Shown: positions 1 through 11,000 of the stretch, piece by piece
How the letters are laid out: every line of letters starts with the position of its first letter
Position numbering within the stretch: the first letter of the stretch is position 1
Source: Allacma fusca
Taxonomy: Eukaryota > Arthropoda > Collembola > Symphypleona > Sminthuridae
Direction: 5' to 3'
Assembly (NCBI GenBank): GCA_947179485.1
Contig: CAMXBY010000012.1
Location: 32,955-96,954, forward strand
DNA length: 64,000 nt
Program-made: the position numbers and the translations under genes
The notes under the pieces: generated by a model
Told to the model about the DNA's origin: nothing
The model's input: the letters and a program-made list of their open reading frames with translations, nothing else
The model's database searches: none

Positions 1-925
1 CACGTAAACTGGTTCATCGAACCCAGGTCTTTTGGGCTTCGTGAAAAAAGGTGTAGTACGAAGAATCGATTCACAATTGGCAAACAATTTAAACATCATT
101 AAGGCGCATTTCCATATCAAGAAGTTGCATGCATATAAATCCTATGTGAAAAGGCATTTTTCGGGTTTGCAGCAGCAAATTCGATGTCACGGTAATCCGC
201 GCGAACGTGCAATAATAAAAACCTAACCTTCCACGTAGCTCGGAATGAAATAGATCAACCGATTCGTTCGGAAACCCTTTCCCCCACAAGTGTAGCCTGA
301 AGCATACTCCAAGGCCGAATGGTCTGCAGCAGCGATGGCACTAGTATAGACAATGCGTGCTAACGGGTACATTTCTTGTAAGCTAAGTACTGGTCGAACA
401 GTGATCCAGAAGATTTCGCCTTGTGGCATTCGCCAAACAATCTGAATAAATCATACGGTAAAAACGAAAATGAATATTTGCAAAAGTGTAAATTTATTCC
501 AAGTTTATTATTAACCAATCCGTCAAAATCATCGCCCAACCATTTTGTAAAGTTTCCCATTCGATTGTATAACTGCATGGAAGTAAGAATAAACATGACC
601 CCGTTCTCCGACACTCTTTGTTTTGCCTCTAACGTTGTTTCGCCCTTAAACCCAATTGCTTTGAATTCCTCCCGCGTGCATATTGCTACCATATTGTTAA
701 CGGTTATCCAGATTGCCTTCTCATCACCCCGCAGCATGCTGTCCACAACAACTGCGGCTGTCTGGCCTGTATTTTCTACTCCCGTGCCATCTAAAATTAA
801 GAAACCCTACCGGTAACCGTTTCGAATTTCTAAATGATTTACAAAGCTCATCCCAATAGTATCAATATGCGGTGATGATATGTTTTTGTTTATTAATATT
901 TCGTTGCTCAAGGAGTATTTGCATA
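1..925 (-). pseudogene. Strawberry-notch (SBNO)-like helicase, decayed fragment
   Basis: Reading right to left in shifting frames, the translation follows the SBNO superfamily-2 helicase core, a nuclear transcriptional co-regulator. The Walker A region reads GFLILDGTGVENTGQT (about 806-759), where SBNO has DGAGVGKGRT, so the phosphate-binding lysine is lost. Next come RGDEKAIWITVNN, GVMFILTSMQL, GDDFDGL and, at 434-414, GECHKAK in place of DECHKAK. Then LQEMYPLARIVYTSA (about 390-340) matches LQNKLPKARVVYASA, and LLDMEMRLND (about 125-95) matches the following MDMKLRG segment. Decay is clear: TAG at 807-809 falls in the GYR-x-GF segment, and two compensating frameshifts flank the DECH motif, a third lying further downstream. 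A 74-bp GT-AG segment (442-515) between DFDGL and the DECH box may be an old intron. The window edge cuts off the C-terminal part. The family call is from remembered motifs; confidence is good because five blocks occur in the right order. Confidence 0.8.
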
Positions 926-1693
926 CAGTAGGTGCGTACGATCTTAAGCTAGAACTCTTCACAAGTAAAGATGGGTGAGGCCGATCAATTTTGAATTAAC
1001 ATATCAAAGGGTAAACCGCCAATGTTTGAATTTTCTCTTCTTTCTTATCTTCAGCTGAGGTGGTGAAATCCATTTGACACAAGTACTAAAATTAAAACGT
1101 TTATTCACATGTGACGAAAAGAGAAACACGAACCGTTGTTGCCGATCAAGCTCGTAAATTGAACTGACATAACACAACAGTTAAATTTAATACAATATCA
1201 CTATACCATCAAACATACAAACACACGAAAACATTAAGCAATGTGTGCAAAAAAGGTGCAAGCGAGGACGCGATAGATTCAGATTTCAGATACCCAGGCC
1301 CACCAACGCGAAATACGAATACGGAAACCGCGACATTCCAGTATATATGCGTGAAATAAATATTAAAATACGCCAATATGATGAAAACGAGGACTTGATA
1401 ATTTCAGGACCGCTTCTGAGAAAATCAAAGACGCGAATATACATGTTTATAAATGTAAATATAAATGTAAATAAATTATTTACTTAAATACAAAGCGAAA
1501 AAGCATGGACGCAAAAACCCCGGACATAAAATTACGTCTGATAAAATATAAAACCATTTACCCCAGCATTATCCTTCACCACCATTTTCACCACCTTCAC
1601 AGTATTTACCAAATAAACTAACTACAGATAATAATAAAATGAATGCATTGCGTATATTAAATGGTTCCCAGAATATAAGCAAATTAAGGACGC
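926..1693. other. AT-rich interval, no gene recognised
   Basis: No coding similarity or splice-bounded frame was found. Several GGACGC/GACGCA words begin here and recur to about 4.5 kb. Confidence 0.5.
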
Positions 1694-1828
1694 ACTACAA
1701 CCCAGCAATTTCCTTAAGTTGTATCAAGGATACATGCTTGGCCCCTTTGAAGCGAGGCATTCCCACTTGCTGGATAACCGCTTCACATCTCCGTTCTTCC
1801 TCAATCATTTCGACGGTACCTGGCGTCA
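1694..1828 (-). other. Exon-like segment, unidentified
   Basis: On the minus strand a pyrimidine-rich tract ends in TTTTTATAG immediately before 1828. The frame then stays open for 44 codons (VTPGTVEMIEEERRCEAVI, later QLKEIAGL) and stops at TAG (1694-1696). The peptide is charged and looks like protein, but I do not recognise it. It lies upstream of the SBNO relic on the same strand and could be part of it or of another old gene. No donor site fits well. Confidence 0.3.
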
Positions 1829-2095
1829 CTATAAAAACCGAAGAAATTAGACGAATAGACGCAAGTTACAATAAATTATTATCTTTACGAAACTGTTACT
1901 TGGATTTGAAAACAATCCATTGGAAGTGCTTATCTGAAATAACAACTGTGTTCAGACATTCTGACGTCTCTCACATGTCAGTAACCGCTGGCGTCCACAG
2001 TGACGTGATGAGTTGCGTCCAAAGTGAGGTTATTGTTCGCGTCCACTGTATTGTCACGCACGTGTTAACGAGATGGTTGTTTGTTCGATCCGCCA

Positions 2096-2325
2096 CTATC
2101 GATCGGTACTACATGCGACAGTGTCTCTACTTGCAATTTCAACCTTGGAATTGAGAGACACAAATTTAGTGATAGGTTGGTCGTCAGAAGAATTCCCGAT
2201 AATGAGTATGTCATTAAAAATTTCTAATCGTTGTAGCGGCCGCATCGGGATCGGCGTTTTCGGTTTTTCAAATTGTTTTGCATCTGACTCGTCAGCGCTA
2301 TCCTCGTCCATTTCCCCAATTTCAG
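2096..2325 (-). other. Exon-like segment with acidic stretch, unidentified
   Basis: The minus strand shows an acceptor (TATACTGTTCAG) ending just before 2325, followed by an open frame beginning EIGEMDEDSADESDAKQFEK, then a basic-proline patch (PKTPIPMRPLQRL) and LEIFNDILIIGNSSDDQ. This resembles a disordered acidic region of a nuclear protein. Possible donors are weak (CAA|GTAGAG near 2130). No function can be assigned. Confidence 0.3.
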
Positions 2326-2648
2326 CTGAACAGTATATAGCAATCAAAGGAAAGCATCGTTAGCCCCCGATTAAACTAGACGTCTGGTATGACCTGACAC
2401 AGAATTCCAGGACGCAGGTTTGAAGTCAGCCAAATAAAGTTCATTTAATAGATACTATATAGCTTTAGCATTTTAACGCGGTATTCTCTCTCCAGTAGCT
2501 TTTCCAAAAATTCGACTATGGGTGAGTATTTAAAGGTAGTGGATGTTGAAAGCGTCTCTGTGAAATCAATCATATCCTAGATGGCTCTAATTTTGGTTTA
2601 AGATGTTACCATCGTTGATCTGATGTCTTCACTGCTCAAAGTTTCTTC

Positions 2649-2897
2649 CTAGTTCGTCCTTTTGCGACCTCCCATGATCGGCCTCGACGACCCGATCAAC
2701 TTTCTTTTCATTCCGACGAAAGGTTCGTTGAATCTGGGACATGTCGGGGTCTCGACTGCACCTGCGACTTGAACGGGCTGACGTTCTAAGCAAGATATAC
2801 TTGTATTGTTCTTTGCTACTTTGTAAGCACGAAAGACCGATATTCCCAATTTGTCTTGCATTGATTCCTCACTTATGCTCACAATATCCATTCTTTG
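2649..2897 (-). other. Exon-like segment, unidentified
   Basis: A strong polypyrimidine tract and acceptor (TTTTTGTTTTTATTACAG) end just before 2897 on the minus strand. The frame that follows runs MDIVSISEESMQDKLGISV to a basic tail (PIMGGRKRTN, stop). A possible donor CAG|GTGCAG lies inside it. With the two segments above it gives three acceptor-led open frames on one strand. I cannot identify the product. Confidence 0.3.
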
Positions 2898-4119
2898 CTG
2901 TAATAAAAACAAAAACAAAATAATTAACACGATAAGAACGCACGCAGATTGACGCAGTAAATTCAGTAATGCTTACTTTAGGAATATAGCACATGCGGAC
3001 AGAGTCGCAAAACTGGATGCATCTAGAAAATGAACTAACATAAGAAATGTCAGAAACTAGGTCCACACGTAAAGAACAGGACGCAAGAAGAAATAAACAA
3101 AGTCAAAGAGGCAACAACCGTATACCGTTTATTACGTGCGTCATTATCGCATCCATTCCTCCCATCAGTGGAGAAACAATAGTTCAATCCTTTGAAATAA
3201 TTGGATTTGCGACTTTATTTAAGCAACAATTTTCTACCGCGTGATTTCTAATTAACTCCTCTTCGACGGTGGAAAAAATCCAAAAAAATGGAAAAAACGC
3301 TGCTCCATAAATCAAAACTTTCGCGCGATTCCTTCTTCAAAGTGGTCATTTCCATAAATCTGGGCCACGATTCAATTGGAAGGTCATCAAGACTTCTTTT
3401 AAATGCTTGCATGAACAGCCCCTTTCACACCAACTGGATTCCTTCCGCTTAAAACTAGCTTGTCCAATACGCCACCGATTTCTTCAATCGCAAACGTAGT
3501 CGTCTAAAAAGTTAGTTTCCCGTTATAATTGGACGCATATAGAACAGTACGTAGCAACAACAGCAAGCAGTATATTGTAAAGGGGACACGCCAAACACCT
3601 GACGCAATAGCTAAAATAAAATACTTGTGTAAGATAAGCTTTTATTCAAGCATATCCACGAAACGGTTAAAACGGGATACACATTACAGAACGAAGTACA
3701 ACCGGATGCAAAACAAGGAGACGAAAATAGCGCAGACACATTAAATTAGATTGAGTATGGAATTATAGTTTTAACAATAACGGGTACTAACGGGACGCAA
3801 ATACAAAAGTACGCAAAGTAGTACGATGCAATTAACAGCAAAAAACACGGACGCATTAGACCAATCAAATTAGGATGACGGCATGCACCTAAATGTACTC
3901 GAACAAAGAAGTTAACTTAAGACAAAAACTATAGTAAAATCTAAATATATTTGTACAATATAAAACAATATGAATACAGGCATACAGAATAAAAGGGCAT
4001 ACAATATAAAAATTGAACAAAAACAACACAAATAGAAAAGTAAAATCATGTACTTACCGGAGAAGACCCCTACACCGATGAATAGTAATGTCTGAACTGG
4101 TTAATAAAACAAAATGTAA
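2898..4119. repeat. GGACGC/GACGCA-rich low-complexity tract
   Basis: The plus strand repeats the word GGACGCA or close variants at irregular spacing (near 3078, 3531, 3600, 3795 and 3848), among A-rich sequence with AACAGCA and AACACGG. It grades into the clear 143-bp tandem repeat at 4120-4510, so it is probably an older, more diverged part of the same array. No gene was seen. Confidence 0.45.
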
Positions 4120-4510
4120 TTACATATATATTGTTCGCAAGAACCACAAGTCGGAAATACAAACGAAAGGAAAGTAATTACCCGCAAATAACAGTAAAAA
4201 ACACGGGTCGAACAAACTAAGGTGGCGGTACGGAGAGCATAACAATGCATTAACACCCAAACAAGAAGCGGTTACAACGACGCGAAGACAACAATTCCGA
4301 AATGCAAACGGACGAAAAGTAATACGACGAAAGTAACAGCAGAAAACACGGGCGAAAGAGTCTAAGGTGGCGGTACGGAAAACATAATGTATTACCATCC
4401 AAACAAGAAGCGGTTACAACTTAACGCATAGACAACAAGTCGGAAATACAAACGGGTGCAAAGTAATACGGTGAAAGTAACAGCAGAAAACACGGAAGCC
4501 AAAAGCTGAG
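4120..4510. repeat. 143-bp tandem repeat, about 2.7 units
   Basis: The words AAGGTGGCGGTACGG (4219 and 4364) and AAGCGGTTACAAC (4266 and 4408) recur about 142-145 bp apart, with AGTAACAGCAGAAAACACGG in matching positions. Units differ by substitutions and small indels. Confidence 0.8.
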
Positions 4511-5158
4511 ATTTTGCGTTAAATAACCTCAGCTCCACGATGTCGTGGGTTTGAGTATATACTACATGAAATGAACCTCTAAAGTTTCAGCATACATTTT
4601 TAAGTTTTGAAGACTGCATCTTTTTCAAAAATATATGCAAGTTTCTCAAAATTTTCATGAGCAAACGTAGTCAGTAGTAGAACTCGATTACCAATGCTAG
4701 AGAAAATCTATCCGCCCGTGCTTAACGATTACCAGAGAGGTCTTTATCATATAGGTCGAGTATCATAGCGCACAATTGGGTTGAAATCAAACGTGTAGTA
4801 GAAAACATACAGCTCAGTACAGTAGATCTTATGTTTTGACTTCCGCGCTTACTTGATAAAGTAATATAAATTCACATCTACTTTTTTCGTCGCTTTGATG
4901 CGAGGTAGGGTACTTATTATAAATAACCCGTCAATCCTCATGAAGGTGTTAAAAATGTGTTCGGGGTCCACTATCAATTCATCCGGATTTTGTTTTGCTT
5001 TATTTATACAGCATTGTATTCTTTTCCCGTTGGTTTTGTTGATCTCAAACATTGCCTAATCTAATGTAGCCACTAATTACAGTTTAAAAACGACAGGTAA
5101 CACCAAATTTTTCCAAATGTTTTTACAAAACCCAACCTTTTGTTCACAACAAACTTTT
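4511..5158. other. AT-rich interval, no gene recognised
   Basis: A short minus-strand open frame (4849-5052) has protein-like composition but no motif or splice context that I can support. Confidence 0.45.
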
Positions 5159-5368
5159 CGGATCGGTGACCTGGATTCAGTCATGTACCTGCAAGAACAA
5201 TGAGCCACTGATATGTAGGATGGCATTGCATACACGTGACAATATGCTGCTCCAGAAATGCTCCGAATTAAGCGTGTCAGCAAATCTACGGATCTGTGGT
5301 CACTGGGGGGCAAGCTGTTTGAACTGTTCTATCCCGAATTATTTATTCCTTTATATGCGCATGCTTAA
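5159..5368 (+). pseudogene. Protein kinase catalytic-domain pseudogene, activation-loop to subdomain IX piece
   Basis: One plus-strand frame reads RIGDLDSVMYL, then YAAPEMLRIKRVSKSTDLWS and LGGKLFELFY. This is the order of a eukaryotic protein kinase: the DFG site is altered to DLD, followed by the APE motif (5249-5257) and the DxWSxG motif (DLWSLG, about 5291-5308). The frame is broken by TGA (5201-5203), TAG (5216-5218) and TGA (5237-5239), all between the DFG and APE positions, and ends at TAA (5366-5368). Subdomains I-VI are not visible upstream. A translation continuing to about 5510 is kinase-like only weakly. It is a dead fragment, perhaps a retrocopy or an exon remnant. The kinase call is firm from motif order; the subfamily is unknown. 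Confidence 0.72.
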
Positions 5369-5797
5369 CGGCACAGTGTATTCTTAGCCAAGATCGTGAA
5401 ACTGTAATGGGCAATATTGCTCACATTCCGCAAAGGGTCACTAGACGTACTCCTATGGCGACCCTCACGTTTGTTAGGTTGTGTCGAATGTAAGTTTGGA
5501 GATAAGTTTTATTTTGACCGAAAGGTTCACCAAGCTTTAGTGGCAAACAGAGACATTAATGGGAGATTTGCCTAAAAACCAAAACGGGCAGTAGACAAGG
5601 AGTAGGTTTTGATGGACGGTTTTGATTGTGAGTCAGAGGAATTGCACAACTTGTCAGGTACAAATAATTGTAAATGAACTTCAATTGTTTTTTCTTCTTA
5701 GTTATATATGTAGTACATTTAGTGATGCATTGATATTTGTTCGAAAGAATGCATTTGTTTAGTTATTCTTGTTATTAAATAAGTTATTGAACGTAAT

Positions 5798-6352
5798 AGA
5801 TTAGCAATTTGACTTGAAATACTAGCGCAAATGTACTTTATCGTTATAATTAGTTATTTTGAATCAATTGTATTGTGATACAGAATCTGTTTGTACGCTA
5901 GTCTATAACGCTTTAATGAAATAAATTGCAGGTGATAGAAGTTCAAGAATTAATGAATTATATGTATAAACGATATATGTATGGCGATTACTTATGTCAA
6001 CATTTGTGTTGTATTTAACTTGTGTAAATACTGTGATTAATTGTAGTAACTTAATGCATAAGTTTTCTTCATTGTTATAGATTGGCTATTTGTCTCAAAT
6101 TAGTAGCGCAAATGTACGCATATGGTTACGATTAGTTTTTAAAAAATCAATTCTATTGTGATACTCAATTTATTTGTGTGCTACTCCATAACGCTTTAGT
6201 GAAAAAAGGTTCATGTGATATTAGTTAAAGAATCAATCATTTACATGTTTTAATATATTTATGGGGTATGCATATCGATTATTTATACACACACGCATGT
6301 TGTATGTCCTTCTGTGAATACAGTAATTGATTTTACTGACTTTATGTATAAA
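5798..6352. repeat. Tandem duplication, about 283-bp unit
   Basis: AGCGCAAATGTAC occurs at 5824 and 6107. The two halves match along their length (ATTGTGATAC, CATAACGCTTTA, the final ACTTTATG-type ends) with roughly 20-30% divergence by eye. Confidence 0.7.
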
Positions 6353-6411
6353 TTGTCGTAATTGTAGTTGTAATACAAACAAAAAACAATAAATAACGGT
6401 TGCAATGAACA

Positions 6412-6452
6412 GTCTCCTCGTGGCGCAACTGGATAAGTGCTCTGCACTGAAC
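6412..6452 (+). ncRNA. tRNA-like 5' half (A-box remnant)
   Basis: GTCTCCTCGTGGCGCAACTG followed by GATAAGTGC resembles the start of a tRNA. The A-box pattern fits (TGGCGCAACTGG) and a D-stem GCGC/GTGC can pair. No B-box (GGTTCRANNCC) or 3' acceptor strand follows within 100 bp, so this is a truncated tRNA pseudogene or a SINE head, not a functional tRNA. Confidence 0.4.
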
Positions 6453-6942
6453 TAATGTTCTAAATATGTCCAAATATGCTTACATTTTTTCAAATCATTC
6501 ACATATAAAACTAGAAACTAATGATTTACTAACAGATTGCATATCTTTGGCTTAAGTAGTTAACTTTATTAAACAAGCTTAGCTGTATTCAAGTTTTCGA
6601 GCACTAACTTACAGTTGTCATCATGTTCTAAAGAGTAATAAGCGAGAGTTTTACAATTTGAATAATTGGGGCAGATGCAACAATTAAGTAACCGTAATTA
6701 TTTACTTTGCCTATGGGTTGAATCATGAAGGGGTCAATCTAAATTAGCCTTAGTTCCTGGGTAGTCAGTATAATTGTTTTCCTCTACATCAACGTATTCC
6801 AATTTCAGTGGGAAATTTCGGATCTCTTGTAGATATTGAGTGTGAAAATAAACATTGAAACAACGCTTTGGATGATTCGTATGAAGCAAATCCTTAACGA
6901 GATACTAAATTGCACAAACTGTTAACTGGAACCAGAATTTCT

Positions 6943-7095
6943 ACCAATGACCCGTAAGTCCTTGGATCCAGGGTGGGGAATAAAGCATGGCCGTTTGAGT
7001 CCAGTGACTTGTTTTTGCAGTTGCTAATGGTCAGCATTTGGACATCATCAGGTTTTGTGACCCACCCTGAATCCAAGGACCTACTGTCCATTGGT
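6943..7095. repeat. Imperfect foldback, MITE-like
   Basis: The arms GTCCTTGGATCCAGGGTGGG (6958-6977) and CCCACCCTGAATCCAAGGAC (7061-7080) are complementary with one mismatch. An outer ACCAATG/CATTGGT pair extends the stem to about 150 bp. No target duplication was recognised. Confidence 0.65.
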
Positions 7096-8735
7096 GAGAT
7101 TCAATACTGTTAGGGTTAGTAAAATCCAATACCCGGTATTGGACCGCCGTACTGTATGTTTCAGAAAAGCCCTCTTTCAGGCGCTCTTCACGGGACGCGA
7201 ATATTTTACCAGTAATTCAATTGCATGGGTTGTTTGCTTAGAAAATGTTTTTATATGAAAATGTCTCAGTAACCGGGAGTACTTCTTCCCAAGTACTTAT
7301 GAACGCAAGTTAGAAATAGGCAGTAAACAAACCAAAGTAGTATAGCTCTTTACAAAAAAAATTATAGTCATGTACAAATTATATAGTATACTTTATTAAA
7401 TTTTAATCAAAGAGTACAGATAATGCTCAACGTGTACACTCCTCCAGAGCAAGACAAGAGATTATGCGGAAGACTTGATGTCCTTTTAAATCAATGGACT
7501 GCTGACTAATGAGACTTATGTCACGGTTTAATGTAATTCTACTGTAATGTTGAATTGAAATCCCCGCTGTTTTCATGTGCTCAAAGTGCTTAAACAACTC
7601 CCAGACCTGTTCCTGCAGGAACAGGAATATTTTTGATATCCCACGTACGAAAAACGAGCGCACAATCTACACTTTTATTCTCAAGGTAACTCAATTTTTT
7701 CATCGCTTTAAACAACCAAATATCAAATCGACTTTATAAAAACTAAATAACATAAAACCATCGCCAACACCGCCACTCGAATTTAAACGATTAATCAGTA
7801 ACAGTCACAAAATTAATTAGCAAAGCGCAAAGTACAGTAGTAACTGAAATTAGATATAACTACAAGTAGCACCCAGAATATAAGTTGCAGAACTAATAAG
7901 AAAACAGCACACTGGGGTTTAGGTTCCGAAGATTTCTATTTTTGCCACATGGTTTGATGCATTTTAAAAAAGGGCGTGTCAAAATTGTGACTTATTTGAT
8001 ATGCTGTGATATAAATACATACATATAGTGACTGTTACATCCTATTCCACTGAACTGCAATGTAGGCTTAATATGAATCTAGATACTACAAGAAAACGAA
8101 ACGGTTACATAAATATTAAGATAAGACTAAGGTAATGTCAGAGATAACGCATTTGCAAAAATCAGGAAGATTAACGGATGCCACCATGCAGGATTCAACT
8201 ACAAGCCAATTTCGATACTTGTTTGACTAAAGTGTACAGGATAAGGAAATTAATCGAAAATATGTATCCAGCTCCTCAGTTTCCGTGCATTATTGAAATG
8301 TATATTTTATACTGTTTTAATAATACACAATGTTGTTTTAGTTTTGGGTTGTTAGACTCTGCAAAGCTCCAAGGCGATATTCGACAAGAACCTACAGAGA
8401 TTTGAATATTCACGAAAAACGAAATTGTGAGAAAGAGACACGTAATTTCAGCATATAAATGGCTCCTCAGAGTTTGTAAAGAAGTCAAAAGACTTTTTCT
8501 GATAGAAGTTTTCTGCTATTCTTTCATCCCCAACCCCAACGCAAGTGATAAGCGAGATTAAAATTAAATCAGATAATTCCTTACAACGGAAGAAAGGTAT
8601 GGTGAGTTCCTCTATAAATATTTGTTAATTAGTTTTTCAGTGAAATGTGAGATATGTTTGTGTAATTCTTTTCAATGTATATGAAAGGAATATTTTTTAT
8701 TGGTTTTCAGAACAAAAGAGGAATACGAGAATCTT
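7096..8735. other. AT-rich interval with a 20-bp palindrome
   Basis: No gene recognised. A perfect 20-bp palindrome, CCTGTTCCTGCAGGAACAGG, lies at 7606-7625 inside a minus-strand open frame (7427-7663) with no recognisable similarity. Confidence 0.5.
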
Positions 8736-9186
8736 CTAAGTGTTGGCATAGTCGGATGTGGTACCGCTGGGGTCATCTACAAGATAAAATAAATAATTTG
8801 ATGCACTACGTGTCCCATATGGTGTTGCTCTTGTTGTTTTTGAAATTTCGTTTGGTTTTGCTTTGCGTTGGTACTTGTTCTTTGTTGGAGGAACATAATC
8901 CTTATATTGGTTTGGTTCTTTGCATTTGATGCAATTGAATTTTTTGTCCACTGGGGTCTACCTGGGTTTCTTTTTATAGCACTATTAGGGACCGGCGGGT
9001 GTTTCGTAAATACCGATTTATAAACTTTGTCACAACACATTCTTTTTGTTGTTTTGGCCTTCCACGCATCTTTGGCAAAGGAATATAAATTTCCCAAGTC
9101 GTACGTGGATGGTGCTGGAGATGCTGTCTACATGTTTTGAATCCATTTTGAATTAAAAGTCTGTAAAGTGGTGTGACAGTAATCAT
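8736..9186 (-). pseudogene. AT-hook / CxxC protein relic, copy 1
   Basis: In two overlapping minus-strand frames the order is QHHPRTTWEIYIPLPK, an AT-hook-like RGRPKQQK, then KRNPGRPQ, a CxxC (FNCIKCKEP), and DYVPPTKNKYQRKAK. The same order recurs at 11.9-12.3 kb with clear similarity, which is the main evidence that this was coding. The AT-hook cores (RGRP, PGRP) suggest a DNA-binding protein. The frame breaks between PGRPQ and the CxxC, so it is not functional as it stands. I do not recognise the family; it may be a transposon-encoded protein or a duplicated host gene. Confidence 0.5.
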
Positions 9187-9962
9187 ATTTGGTAGTAATA
9201 AATAGAAAATTTGTCATATAAAACAAATACAGGAAAACTAAAGCGGTTCAAGGATATCAAAGAATTAAGTTAATGCACTTACCATGTTTAAAATAGACAA
9301 ATGTTTCAAAAAGTTACAGTCAAATCATGCAGCTTGTAAATATATTTGTTTATCCTAATTTGTTTTTATTCGCTATTAAACTAGTAGTAGTAGTAGCAGG
9401 AAAATTAAGATTATTGGAGAGTGTAGTAGTTCGAATAAATTTATTTACGATGCTCAACTGCTAAAAGCCACATACAAGCATGTACTATGCAGAGGTTATT
9501 ACAAGCGTAACATGTATTACATTTAGAAATATGAAGATTTAAAAAGTTTTTTTAATTCTGGCCAATAATTTTTTATGATATCATATGTTATTCATAGATT
9601 TCGATAAAATAAATGAAAGTACTTGAAAGTCTTAAGCTTTTGCAAAAATAAACCAACAATTTCCTCCGGATACTTGAATCGTGATCAGGTAGTTGTTTAT
9701 ACGACTTAATAGCAATCAAGCAAACTTAGCATAATTACAACAGTGTTTTCCAAACGCTCACCAGCCCAACGGGTACAGATGCCGTATGAAAAAACAGCTA
9801 TTACCGGCATAGTTCTTACCAATGCAAGCACGTACAAGAAAGTCTTGACAGAAGAAAACAATCTACACACCTGACCTTGACCGCGGAGTGGTTAAAATAT
9901 TTTTAAGTTGCACAGTAACTCAAGGAATTGCAACCCTGAACTGATAAAGTATTCTTGCATGT
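9187..9962. other. AT-rich interval, no gene recognised
   Basis: Contains a short (GTA)n run near 9385 and no coding signal. Confidence 0.5.
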
Positions 9963-11000
9963 AGATAGATAGATTTATTAAGGGTCGATATGGCCTTAGC
10001 CCTAACAACCCGCTTTTCATCACAATTAGTACAATTAAGTTTTATCTGGCGACAAAATTCGTGGTAAATTAGAATATTGAGTAAATAAATAAATAAATGG
10101 ATATGTTATTGTGGTGTAGGTTAAAAAGATTCCCTGCTATAACAAGGGCCGTCAAAAACCCACATTTCTTTTCATGTTAATTATATGGTTTACATTTTGT
10201 AGCTTAAGACGTTGCGAGGGCGAGTTATCTCAATTTCCACGACTTAGTTTTTGTTGGGCAGACTAGCATACGCTTCCTTTTTTACTTAAGTTACGCGTAC
10301 CGGTCTTGTGGATGAGTACCACTGTGCGATGAACCTTATCTGTGTCCTAGCGTTTAGTTTTACGCTGCGTTTCTTAGTCTGATTACTTCCGTCCAGAATA
10401 GCTTATCCCTTTTATGTGACTGGGTTCGTCTTCTTTATCGAGGAAATATTGTATGAAGTTCTGTCGGTTTAGGTTAGTAGCTTCTGGGATGTGTTTCATT
10501 CTAATGTTATTGTAGGTTTCGCATTCACACATTATGTTGAAGCAATCTTCCGGTTCTTTGAGGCAGGACCAGGCGACGTCATTTGGTCCGCATTTAGGCT
10601 TCCAACTGTACATTATTGCCTTAAGGTTTATGCTTCTTCCTTGTACATTTACTCTTGGTTTATTGAGTCTTAAGTTCTGGATGAATTTGTTAAGTGCCCA
10701 GGTATACTCCTTTTTATAAAGGTTTTCCATCCATACATGGGATTTTAAGTTTATATGGTGTAGACTCTCTGTTCATAGCATATCTTTCACATCCCTATTT
10801 GTAGCGTGAAGATCGATCATTTTCCATAGCTTGATGCTGTTTGTTTGGAGATATTCTGTGTATTCTTGCATGTTAGCCCATGACCACCAGGGTACCCCTA
10901 TGACACATGCCCTGGGATCTTCTCCCCGCCATGCACAACAGTGTTGCAAATTTTTACATGTCTGCCTCAGAGCGCTACCTGACATCCATGAAATACTCTC
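9963..11000 (-). mobile_element. Old LINE (non-LTR retrotransposon) 3' end, same family as 32463-34510
   Basis: The minus-strand frame at 10730-10383 (FIQNLRLNKPRVNVQGRSIN, later CLKEPEDCFNIMCECETYN) aligns with the C-terminal part of the ORF at 32624-34486 (LIQNIRLQIPKIDVGKKMTI, later DHYHIMWECTHYRQF). The frame at 10985-10773 continues upstream in the LINE. The 3' end of the element, on the left, has TTTATTAAGGGTCGATATGG preceded by a (GATA)-type run, matching TTTATTCAGTCGATTTGGCC at the other copy. The first half of the ORF is absent, as expected from 5' truncation, and there are stops. It is older than the 32-kb copy. Confidence 0.72.

Noticed and set aside
421-816. 131-codon plus-strand open frame
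   Set aside because: It is antisense to the SBNO relic, whose minus-strand translation has recognisable motifs.
1639-2154. 171-codon plus-strand open frame
   Set aside because: Cysteine-poor, no motif, overlaps minus-strand exon-like segments; length alone is weak evidence in this composition.
4120-4510. Possible CRISPR-like array of regular repeats
   Set aside because: Units are contiguous 143-bp tandem copies without unique spacers; other arrays (21950, 28030, 42495, 47125, 53585) are likewise simple tandem repeats in eukaryotic DNA.
9961-9975. GATA-type run considered as an independent microsatellite
   Set aside because: It sits exactly at the 3' end of the old LINE, so it is the element's tail.
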